This document shows positions 12,331 through 22,149 of a stretch of 64,000 nt of DNA, piece by piece. The translations under genes were made by a program, and so were the position numbers. Every line of letters starts with the position of its first letter. Position 1 is the first letter of the stretch. Below the pieces are notes generated by a model, which ran no database searches, was not told where the DNA came from, and saw only the letters and a list, made by a program, of their open reading frames with translations. This stretch comes from Nipponacmea schrenckii (taxonomy: Eukaryota; Mollusca; Gastropoda; Lottiidae), in NCBI GenBank assembly GCA_030562195.1, contig JAUJPP010000006.1, forward strand, positions 1,550,001 to 1,614,000, read 5' to 3'.

Positions 12331-13008
12331 GAGATGAACTGGTTTGGTGATCTTAAACCCACTTTTTTTAAAGAACATTACAGTCTTTGTTCCTAATTTT
12401 CCGTCCAATTCAGGTTTAGGCCGACATTTAGTAGTTGTAGTGCAAGCTGGTAAAGCTGAACCAACAGAAAACCAAGTCACCAGGACGAAGATACAGCCTG
12501 AAAATACAGAGAACTCAATTTTTCACGTGTGACAGTCATTGATTGTCTGTCATAGACCATATGAAAATCAAGAACCGCAATCAATGGACTGAAAATCGGA
12601 ATGGTTTAAACAGCGTTCAAATACATCTTTACAATGAATTGATGTGGTCTCAGGATGTAGACAAACGACAACGATCAAGATGAAAGACAATCCTAGTGAG
12701 GGAAACGTCTGTAGAACACTATGAGGTGAACTAGGGGTGGGGTGCGGGTCGGGGGTTGGGGCCTGAGGTGCGGGTCGGGGTGAGGGTCGGGGGTGAGGTC
12801 GGAGTGAGGGTCTGAGGTGCGGGTCGGGGGTGAGGGTCTTTGGTGAGGGTCGGAGTGAGGGTCTGAGGTGCGGGTCGGGGTGAGGGTCGGGGGTGAAGGT
12901 CTGGGGTGAGGGTCTGGAGTGAGCGGTAATAACAATAAAGGCGATGGTCTAAGTATAATATCTAACGTTTTACTTACCAAACAATTGGAGTTCCATTTTA
13001 TTATCCAT
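12304..13008 (-). pseudogene. truncated PAN-TM pseudogene (duplicate locus)
   Basis: Exon 1 (12978-13008) is identical in sequence to exon 1 of the intact triple-PAN gene, with the same GTAAGT donor. Exon 2 begins after TCTGTATTTTCAG at about 12515 and encodes GCIFVLVTWFSVGSALP, nearly identical to the intact signal peptide. A PAN start follows (ELDGKLGTKTVM, matching ELDGRENLKNPV). The frame then turns into unrelated sequence and stops at about 12304. No PAN cysteine core, no second or third module and no transmembrane exon follow; minisatellite occupies that space. It could still encode a short secreted peptide, but a decayed duplicate is the simpler reading. Confidence 0.75.
12728..12925 (+). 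repeat. expanded G-rich minisatellite in pseudogene intron
   Basis: Counterpart of 6661-6770, about twice as long: repeated gggtgagggtc / ggtgcgggtcggg words. On the minus strand it gives a Pro/Thr/His-rich open frame that is only the translation of the repeat. Confidence 0.85.
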
Positions 13009-13019
13009 CTCTTTAGAAT

Positions 13020-13380
13020 TTTAGTTTCAAACTAAATATATTCTATTATCTGAGGTTAATAAAACTAAGATTTGGATCATTACACTATAATTAACTTCTG
13101 TCAATATTGTAACATTTGTTATGATTAATGTTAAAGAGATGAGGTGTTCTAGTCGTTTGATGTTTAATCAGTATACTACTGCCTAGGTTTATTGTACACG
13201 ACGTTTCAACAATTTACATTGTCATCATTGGTTTATATGGTGTACTACTCCTAGGTTTTTGAGTGACACTGATAGCTTCTATTAAATTTGTACCATTCCA
13301 TGTTTCAGTCCAGACTGTAATTTTAGAGAGTGTTAGGGATATGACCTAGCCATCACTGTCTCTGATCTGGAGATGTTTTT
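13020..13380. repeat. right edge of locus duplication with satellite insertion
   Basis: Matches the sequence 6845-7150 upstream of the intact gene ('ctctttagaattttag', 'tgttctagtcgtttgatg', 'gacactgatagcttc', 'cagtccagactg'). Copy B carries an extra piece at about 13172-13264, made of about 1.3 units of the 69-bp satellite that forms the array at 17640-19440. Copy A has no insertion at this point. Confidence 0.8.
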
Positions 13381-14575
13381 CTTTAATTGTATTCTATGGT
13401 ATTTTGACGGAGTAACCAATCAACACAACTTATACAAATCGATATAAATTAACCTAGATTTTCTCACATTTTAATAATCTATTCTAGTATTCAACAAAAC
13501 CATTGATGGCTTATCATTATTTCACCCGGAACAGAAGATGTATAGCATTATTTTCAGATTATGGAAACAAAGTGTAGTCACCAAGGGATGATCGTTTATC
13601 TATATTGTAATTAGATTAACATTTATCACGTAAAATAACGTCAGATTGGGAAGAAAGTATAGTAGAAGAAAAATGAAAGTTTAAGACAATAATTCAGTCG
13701 TGGCTAAAAATTAGTATGAAACTTTGACCGTGTCTAGAAAACTGGTGTAGCACTTCTAGATGTTCACATTGTGTTTTCTAATTATTTATTAGGTATAGAT
13801 CTTGTTAAAGGTGGTGAGAGAGAGATATCGGAGATTGGTGGCGGCGAATCCTCCTCTGTTCTGGCTCCCGGTCCAGGCTTGACAGGCTCTCTTATACCAC
13901 GACCTGGACCCTGGATGCCCAACATGCAGGCTATTGGCTGGCGTAGCTTTAATGCAAGCTGTCCGCTTCAAACCTGCATGCACAGTCAGCATTAATCTAG
14001 GACACTCTCTCATCACCTTTATAGTGAAAAAAATAATATAATATATCAAATGATTTCTAGCTAAATTAAAGGGACTACATCAGAACCTATAAAGTGTCAA
14101 ACTGGTGCCAATACACGCTTCATATTTCTTAAAATGGTTCCATTCCAACTTTTGATCTCTCTTTCGTTCATGATATTACACATCAATTTTAAGCTCACGT
14201 TTCAACAGTGATAATTTTACTTTATTCTTATTACAATTATTGTGCTAGCGAAACAGACACACATTTCAGTCTCATTCAACCGGAAGTCGATCATCAAGCA
14301 GACCGGAAGTTCATTATTGGTTAAACCGGAAATAATTTGTCTGGCATTGTGAGTAGCGAGACTTTTCTTTCCATTTATTTTTCATTCTCTGATATTGAGT
14401 GGGAAAGATGACCTCTTCTTGTCTCGATTCTTAATATGAGTTAATCGCCGTTTTCGATAAACTGGTAAACAATAAAACAGTATATACCAAGTCTACATTT
14501 ACAGTAATTTTAAGAAGGGAACCGGCATAAAATTTTCAACGTATGCCATAATTTAACCGAGTTGTGTCCTTCGTT
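13381..14575. other. intergenic with a small GC-richer island
   Basis: No gene recognised. The piece 13840-13985 is distinctly less AT-rich than its surroundings and opens short frames on both strands (74 and 86 codons) that overlap each other and show no known domain. It could be a fragment of a dispersed repeat. Confidence 0.4.
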
Positions 14576-14579
14576 TCTA

Positions 14580-14800
14580 GTATCGGGGAGCTCAGTGAGT
14601 TATACGCTTGCTCGCTGTGTCCTTCGTTTCTAGTATCGGAGCGCTCAGTGGGTTATACGCTTGCTCGCTGACCTGAAGATCCAGGGTTCAATCCTGACAA
14701 AGGTTTAGAACTTTCGGATTTTCGGATGGGAAAATAAATCGAGGTCCGAGTAAACAATTTGTCATCGGCCTTCACGTACTTGATAATCGTTGGTAAATCT
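14580..14800 (+). mobile_element. tRNA-derived SINE with duplicated head
   Basis: The pol III box A-like word (gctcagtgggttatacgc) and the box B-like word (gggttcaatcctgac) have the spacing of a tRNA. They are followed by the SINE body ('ttcggatgggaaaataaa'). The head (tgtgtccttcgtttctag, ctcagtg, cgcttgctcgctg) is present twice in tandem, at 14566-14617 and 14618-14672. Plus orientation. Confidence 0.75.
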
Positions 14801-14984
14801 ATTAATAGCAAAGGTACAAATAAAAAAATATGCCGTTTCACTCGACAGTCTCCAGTGTGTTTTTTGACAAAGTAAATAACGAATGCTAAACAAGACACAG
14901 GTGCACATCTTTGCATTTCCAGGAATATGCATTCACAGTCTCGCCGTCTCATTTTTTCAGTTTCAACACTTTTGACAAAGACAA

Positions 14985-15365
14985 TAAGCGAATGCCAAAA
15001 CAAAGACTCCGTCTTTGAGCTACGGCGACCATACACACACACATGCACACACCGACACTTCCTCTTATATATATACTAGCGCTTATTCCCGGCTTCGCCT
15101 GGGGTTATTTGCCAGAAATAAGCAAAAATAAAAATCATTTCAATCAATGGTAATTGATTAAAAGAATATCGTGGACAGGAAATATTTTAATTCAATGAGT
15201 AGTTGGTAGTGAAAAAACATTCAGTACTTAAAAGTTAAAAGACATCCTTGCATATACAGGATTGTGCATGCACAGCATCTCCTTCCTGCCTGCCTCCGTC
15301 TTTGAGCTATGGCGACCATACACACACACACACACACACAGACACTCCCTCTTATATATATAATA
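14985..15365. repeat. direct duplication with CA microsatellite
   Basis: A block of about 70 bp (tccgtctttgagcta, cggcgaccata, CA repeat, gacactycctcttatatata) occurs at about 15008-15075 and again at 15297-15365. The first copy is followed by 'ttcccggcttcgcctggg', a GC-rich hairpin-like word. Probably the end of a dispersed element; family not recognised. Confidence 0.6.
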
Positions 15366-15904
15366 GATAGATAATAGATTTGGTGAAAAACTTTAAATTT
15401 TCGATAAAAGTAAGGCTATTTATTTTAGAAAAAATTTATGAGAAAAGTAGAGTGTACCTGATGTTGTAAAACATAAAAAATGGTTTAAAACGTGTTACCG
15501 GCAATTAAAATACAAGTAAAGAATGATATTTTATTGATTTACGATCAAGAATTTTGACATTAAAACGATAGTTCAGTGAAAACTTTGGTGTCAAAAAAAA
15601 TTAAAAAAAAAAAAAACACAGAATTGGGTATACCGTCGGTAGATAGGAGACAGCATTCAAAAGCTTATCCTATTATTTCCAAAATATCAAAATAAAATGG
15701 TCTTGCAGTTCTTCTCTTCTCATTCTGCGGCCGTTTTTGAATATTCCCTTGAGTGGTCTACTGTATATTCATTTGATAATTGAATTTGCCTTGTGATGGT
15801 ATATTGCTGGTGTTAAACGGTTGGATACATATATAACACCATGTACGAACGAAAGTAGAACTTGAAAATTATGAACGTCATAATATAAACAATTTTGTAA
15901 CGTA

Positions 15905-16115
15905 TATATAGGGTCGATGAATTTTCAGACTGTTTCCGATTTTCCCTTATCAGCGATGTAGGTCTGAGGGTCTGACATGGATGGTGCGTATCTATAGTCG
16001 TTCGAGTGCTACAGGTTGTGTACGTTAAAGATATGTCAACAGTTTGATTAACCCATAAGGTGTGCGAAAGTAGGACGTAAAACTCCGTTCATTTCATTTT
16101 ATTTCGTTTGAAGTT
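15905..16115 (+). mobile_element. tRNA-SINE, 5'-truncated
   Basis: Matches the body and tail of the full SINE at 41020-41368: 'gatgtaggtctgagggtc', 'cgttcgagtgctacaggt', 'acgttaaagat', 'cccataaggtg', 'gtaggacgtaaaactcc', then TTCATTTCATTT-type tail. Plus orientation. Confidence 0.75.
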
Positions 16116-16544
16116 TCAGTCAACCAATGTCCAGTCAAATACAATGTTCATCTGACAGTTGAAACATGACTTCTATATTAGCTTTCTTGATATTTATCGT
16201 TTAAACACCAACATTACAACAGACACCACCTTCATGATGTTTAATAAGCTACTTTCCTTGTAACAGATTCCCGTTTATTACCAACTGGAGATGACTAATG
16301 ACTAAACCGGATCCAGTCATGCCTGAACTACCCCTATTATCATATAACATAGCATGGGCACTTTAAACATAGTTCAAGTGGCTACCAACATGGCCACACT
16401 TAAAGAGTCCACGCAGACAGTATGGTTTACATATTATTGGGACATGTCTTTCAGAGAGTCACTATCAATTTCTAGACATGGGAAAATTTCTCTTGACGAC
16501 TCATATGATGGGGATGTACTATCTCTATCAGAGAGTCCACATAG

Positions 16545-17070
16545 CTAATAGCGTTTAATTGGTATTTAGGTTTGTCAACTTGGCATCCCTTTTAGAGAGT
16601 CCACATAGCTAATAACGTTTAATTGGTATTTAGGTTTGTCAACTTGGCATCCCTTTTAGAGAGTCCACATAGCTAATAATGTTTATTTGGTATTTAGCTT
16701 TGTCAACTTGAATCCCTTACAGAGAGTCCACATAGCTAATAATGTTTATTTGGTATTTAGCTTTGTCAACTTGAATCCCTTACAGAGAGTCCACATAGCT
16801 TATAATGTTTTTTTGGTATTTAGCTTTGTCAACTTGAATCCCTTACAGAGAGTCCACATAGCTTATAAAGTTTATTTAGTATTCAGGCTTGTCAACTCAA
16901 CATCCCATCTCTTTCAGAGAGTCCACATAGCTAATAATGTTTATTTGGTATTTAGGTTTGTCAACTTGACATCCCTTTCAGAGAGTCTACATAGAAAATA
17001 ATGTTTATTTGGTATTTAGGTTTGTTAACTTGACATCTCTTTCAGAGAGTCCACATAGAAAATAATGTTA
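16545..17070. repeat. 62-bp minisatellite
   Basis: About eight units of roughly 62 bp, containing 'agagagtccacatagctaat', 'gtttatttggtattta' and 'tttgtcaacttg'. Each unit has the word 'ccctttcagagagtcc' or 'cccttacagagagtcc', which resembles a 3' splice acceptor. No downstream exon could be identified, so this resemblance is only noted. Confidence 0.85.
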
Positions 17071-17410
17071 ACTTAGTAATTTACATAGCGTTTTGAAACG
17101 ACACCGTGAATCTCACAAAAAGAAAAAGTCTTAATAAACTGAATTAAACCCTGATTCCAAGAAAGATTATTGTACCTGAACTGGTGTCAAATTGATGTGG
17201 AGTCGATTGTTATTGAAAGTATGTAATAATGAAACAGAGCTAGTATGAGTATAACAATCAGGGGAGTAATTAATTGTTAGTCAATTTTAATGTCTACTTC
17301 ACATATCGATTATTATACAAATTGACTTGAACGATTTCAGAACTGTTTCCATGTTGTAACTTTTTTGCATGTTAAGTGTTTTATGTATGAAGTAAAAAAA
17401 TCTCGAAATA

Positions 17411-20400
17411 ATGCAGTTTTTATCTTCCGGTAGGTAACCTTATTTATACTTCACATGGCCATTGGACCGGCGATTATCGTTCTTAACAAAACGACTTTAT
17501 TCCGGACGGGAATGGTTTACATTTAAACATCCCTTTCAAATATTTCACCCCTTCAAATGCATGGATGATATTTACCAATAGCCAATACTAGAATTTAACC
17601 CCGTATCACTCATAGCTGTCCTGGCGAGGATTGTATGTCTCAAACAGGTCAACAATTTACATTGTCATCATCAGTTTACATTGTTATTCATACATAACGT
17701 TTCTACAATTTACATTGCCATTATCAGTTTATATTGTATATTACTCCCGAGTTTTATAACACAACGTTTCAACAATTTACATTGTCATCTTCAGTTTATA
17801 TTGTATATTACTACCGAGTTTCATTGTTCGAAAAGGTTTCTACAATTTACATTGTCATCATCAGTTTATATTGTATATTACTACCGAGTTTCATAAAACT
17901 CAACGTTTCAACAATTTACATTGTCATCTTCAGTTTATATTGTATATTACTCCCGAGTTTTGTAACACACAACATTTCAACAATTTACATCATCATCATC
18001 ATCATCATCATCATCAGTTTATATTGTATATTACTCCCGAGCTTTATAACACAACGTTTCGACAATTTACATTGTAATCTTCAGTTTATATTATATGTTA
18101 CTCCCGAGTTTTATAACACACAACGTTTCAACAATCTACATTATCATCATCAGTTTATATTGTATATTACTCCCGAGTTTTGTAACACACAACGTTTCAA
18201 CAATTTACTTTATCATCATCAGTTTATATTGTATATTACTCCCGAGTTTTGTAACACACAACGTTTCAACAATTTACTTTATCATCATCAGTTTATATTG
18301 TATATTACTCCCGAGTTTTGTAACACACAACGTTTCAACAATTTACATTATCATCATCAGTTTATATTGTATATTACTCCCGAGTTTTGTAACACAACGT
18401 TTCAACAATTTACATTATCATCATCAGTTTATATTGTATATTACTCCCGAGTTTTGTAACACACAACGTTTCAACAATTTACATTATCATCATCAGTTTA
18501 TATTGTATACTTCTCCTGAGTTTTATTGTACACAATGTTTCAACAATTTACATTGTAATCACCAGTTTATATGGTGTACTACTCCCGAGTTTTGTAACAC
18601 ACAACATTTCAACAATTTACATCATCATCATCAGTTTATATTGTATATTACTCCCGAGTTTTGTAACACAACGTTTCAACAATTTACTTTATCATCATCA
18701 GTTTATATTGTATATTACTCCCGAGTTTTGTAACACACAACATTTCAACAATTTACATCATCATCATCAGTTTATATTGTATATTACTCCCGAGTTTTGT
18801 AACACACAACGTTTCAACAATTTACATCATCATCATCAGTTTATATTGTATATTACTCCCGAGTTTTATAACACAACGTTTCGACAATTTACATTGTCAT
18901 CTTCATTTTATATTGTATATTACTCCCGAGTTTTGTAACACACAACGTTTCAACAATTTACATCATCATCATCAGTTTATATTGTATATTACTCCCGAGT
19001 TTTGTAACACACAACATTTCAACAATTTACATCATCATCATCAGCTTATGTTGTATATTACTCCCGAGTTTTATAAGACAACGTTTCAACAATTTACATC
19101 ATCATCATCAGTTTATATTGTTACTCCCGATTTTTATAACACAACGTTTCAACAATCTATTTTATCATCATCAGTTTATATTGTATATTACTCCCGAGTT
19201 TAGTAACACACAACGTTTCAACAATTTACATCATCATCATCAGTTTATATTGTATATTACTCCCGAGTTTTGTAACACACAACGTTTCAACAATTTACAT
19301 CATCATCATCAGTTTATATTGTATATTACTCCCGAGTTTTGTAACACACAACATTTCAAAAATTTACATCATCATCATCAGTTTATATTGTATATTACTC
19401 CCGAGTTTTGTAACACACAACATTTCAAAAATTTACATTGTATTAACCAGATTTCCATAGTTCACGAATCTTTGTTTTTTATTGCACGCAACGTTTCATC
19501 AATATACATTGACTTCAAAAACCTCTTAATATTAACTTACTTTTTTAAAATCTGTGACAAGTTTAACATCACCATTGAATAAATGTTATTTAACATTTAC
19601 AGAGTACAATGATTCTGAAATGTTCATTAGGTGAGGTCAAATCTCGTATTAGTGTTCCGTGTTAGTGTTAACACCATCACATATCACGAAATTCTTCATG
19701 TTAATAAACCCGACAGACTCGTTAATCCGATATTATTTTTCGGCCTCGATATTTTCGGATTACTCAGAGTACACTGTATTATAACACCAAATTAACCGCG
19801 TAACACTAACACAGAACACTTACACGGAACACTAACACGGGACACTAACACGAGATTTGACCTCACATATTGTCATTATTATCTAGTGAAATTAATAATT
19901 TATTTACAGGATACTCGGGAACGTGTATTTTATTTCTCCTTGCATACAGTCCATATGTTCTCGGTGGATGTAAAACTATTCTCAAGAAGAATGTAACTTT
20001 AAACGGTAAATTTAATGCCAAGAAAGAGCCAATCGTTTCGACGACGGCCATGTTTCAGATAGGATGTTCCAGTGAATGTAGGCAACCCTGCCAATCTCTG
20101 TACTACAACGGTAGATCCAAAAAATGTTTGATATACGATTCACCTGTAGACTCTGACTTAAACAAATATGTGGATGATGCTGCAGCCGAGAATTGGTCCA
20201 AAATTGTCAAATGTTCTGACGAACCCGGTAAGTCTTGTTAATCTCGTTACAAAATAATTACAGGAACCATCTCTGTTGCCCCAACAACCAATGTTTCAAG
20301 ACAGCACAACCTGTATTATAATATATTGCTATTATATTTCATAAAGGGGTTGTACCCTATTATAATATATTGCTATTATATTTCAGTACGGGGTTGTACC

Positions 20401-21615
20401 CTATTATAATGTTATGTTATTATATTTCAGTACGGGGTTGAATGGGGTTATAATGTAATGTTATTATATTTTAGTACAGGGTTGTACCCTATTATAATGT
20501 TATGTTATTATATTTCAGTACGGGGTTGTACCCTATTATAATGTTATGCTATTATATTTCAGTACGGGGTTGTACCCTATTATAATGTTATGTTATTATA
20601 TTTCAGTACGGGGTTGTACCCTATTATAATGTTATGCTATTGTATTTCAGTACGGGGTTGTACCCTATTATAATGTTATGTTATTATATTTCAGTACGGG
20701 GTTGTACCCTATTATAATGTTATGCTATTATATTTCAGTACGGGGTTGTACCCTATTATAATGTTATGCTATTGTATTTCAGTACGGGGTTGTACCCTAT
20801 TATAATGTTATGCTATTATATTTCAGTACGGGGTTGTACCCTATTATAATGTTATGTTATTATATTTCAGTACGGGGTTGTACCCTATTATAATGTAATG
20901 TTATTATATTTCAGTACGGGGTTGTACCCTATTATAATGTTATTTCAGTACGGGGTTGTACCCTATTATAATGTTATGTTATTATATTTCAGTACGGGGT
21001 TGTACCCTATTATAATGTTATGTTATTATATTTCAGTACGGGGTTGTACCCTATTATAATGTTATGCTATTGTATTTCAGTACGGGGTTGTACCCTATTA
21101 TAATGTTATGCTATTGTATTTCAGTACGGGGTTGTACCCTATTATAATGTTATGCTATTGTATTTCAGTACGGGGTTGTACCCTATTATAATGTTATGTT
21201 ATTATATTTCAGTACGGGGTTGTACCCTATTATAATGTTATGTTATTATATTTCAGTACGGGGTTGTACCCTATTATAATGTTATGCTATTGTATTTCAG
21301 TACGGGGTTGTACCCTATTATAATGTTATGCTATTGTATTTCAGTACGGGGTTGTACCCTATTATAATGTTATGTTATTATATTTCAGTACGGGGTTGTA
21401 CCCTATTATAATGTTATGCTATTGTATTTCAGTAACCTATTATGTACCCTATTATAATGTTATTTTATTATATTTCAGTACGGGGTTGTAAAGGAGGATG
21501 GTGTTTATTGTACCCTATATTGATAGCTGTGGTATTGTTGATTATTATTATCATGGTAGTTATCATCGCTCTATGTCTTAAAAAACGTTACCATGCGCCT
21601 TCAGGTTCTCAGTAA
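17411..21615 (+). CDS. single-PAN single-pass membrane protein (3 exons)
   Basis: Exon 2 is 19910-20227 and exon 3 is 21479-21615; both are well supported. Exon 1 is proposed at 17411-17429 (MQFLSS plus one base, then GTAGGT) only because it fits the family pattern: short ATG exon, phase 1, junction Gly. The joined protein of about 157 residues has a hydrophobic signal (TCILFLLAYSPYVLGG) and one PAN-like module with core C-x3-C-x3-C-x11-C-L-I-Y. After a short linker come GCKGGWCLLYP, a helix (ILIAVVLLIIIIMVVIIALC) and the tail KKRYHAPSGSQ. It lacks the YxxF tail motif of its two paralogues. Intron 1, if right, would hold the 69-bp satellite; intron 2 is a 44-bp array of its own acceptor. Function unknown; probably a cell-surface recognition protein. 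Confidence 0.7.
17640..19440. repeat. 69-bp satellite array
   Basis: About 26 units of roughly 69 bp: 'gtttatattgtatattac', 'tcccgagttttgtaacac', 'aacgtttcaacaatttac' and a CATCATCAT microsatellite block that itself expands (17990-18015). All plus-strand long open frames here are translations of the repeat. Stray monomers sit at 13172-13264. Confidence 0.95.
19631..19866. mobile_element. MITE, about 236 bp
   Basis: Terminal inverted repeats: the left end reads GTGAGGTCAAATCTCGT, the right end ACGAGATTTGACCTCAC, exact complements. The subterminal 'gttccgtgttagtgttaac' and 'acactaacacggaac' words are also inverted. The right end lies 43 bases before exon 2 of the single-PAN gene. A second copy is at 45119-45343. 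Confidence 0.85.
19910..20227 (+). CDS. exon 2 (PAN module) of plus-strand gene B
   Basis: The acceptor is ATTTATTTACAG before 19910; the donor GTAAGT follows CCCG at 20227. It is 318 nt and phase 1 at both ends, the same phases as exon 2 of the other two PAN genes. It encodes GYSGTCILFLL, the end of the signal peptide, and one PAN module (CKTILKKNVTLNGKF through VKCSDEP). Confidence 0.8.
20310..21478 (+). repeat. 44-bp tandem array of a 3' splice acceptor
   Basis: About 26 copies of a 44-bp unit: 'ttatatttcagtacgggg', 'ttgtaccctattataatg', 'ttatgcta'. Each unit contains the acceptor TATATTTCAG and the first 12 bases (TACGGGGTTGTA) of the transmembrane exon that begins at 21479. Only the last copy continues into coding sequence. 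The unit is not a multiple of three and lacks a consensus 5' splice site, so upstream acceptors would mostly shift the frame. Confidence 0.92.
21479..21615 (+). CDS. terminal transmembrane exon of gene B
   Basis: After TATTTCAG the exon reads (with one carried base) VRGCKGGWCLLYP, then a strongly hydrophobic run, then KKRYHAPSGSQ and TAA at 21613-21615. Two cysteines and a Trp before the helix match the terminal exon of gene C (DDCVPGWGLLYP). The gene A exon has the same position but reads GNWDWLF. Confidence 0.8.
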
Positions 21616-22149
21616 GATACTAAGACTATGTACATAGCTTATTCCAAAAAGCTTCTATCACAATCTAAATTGCAAATGTGGATGTTAAGTTTTTATTAAT
21701 CATGTCATATGTGATCTGATGAAATTTAAATTTGTATTCTGTTCTATGTTTTTTTTAATAATCAACCGATTACATTCGACAGAATACATGTATCATGGAT
21801 TGCACAGATAATGACTTACAGAAAACACGCCAAACTTAACATTGAAATTGGTAATAGTGTTAATTCCAGAGATCGTATCCCTCAGCATCTTCACAATGTT
21901 ATTCTATTACGAACTTCGTAACATGAGCGATTTGATTGGCTTGTATGTTAGCAAATACAGTCAATCACAGGCTTCGACAGAAGGTTTTTAAACATATGCT
22001 AGGGTTTTATTCGTTGGCGTTAAATCTAATCTAATCGCTTCATTATGATACAAAAATTATTTCACTGTAGTAAAATATTAAAAATGTGTCTGATCAGAAT
22101 CTAATACTAGACAAAAACAATCTGCTTGAAACAAGGCCGCGTATAATCG

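Noticed and set aside
12693..12980. Pro/Thr/His-rich 95-codon minus-strand frame
   Set aside because: Translation of the G-rich minisatellite in an intron of the pseudogene.
13771..14049. Overlapping opposite-strand frames in a GC-richer island
   Set aside because: No domain on either strand; more likely a repeat fragment than two overlapping genes.
16545..17070. A fourth acceptor array (units with ccctttcag)
   Set aside because: The unit looks acceptor-like, but no downstream exon was identifiable, so it was kept only as a repeat.
17681..19582. Several overlapping plus-strand open frames rich in His, Tyr and Phe
   Set aside because: All are translations of the 69-bp satellite in different frames.
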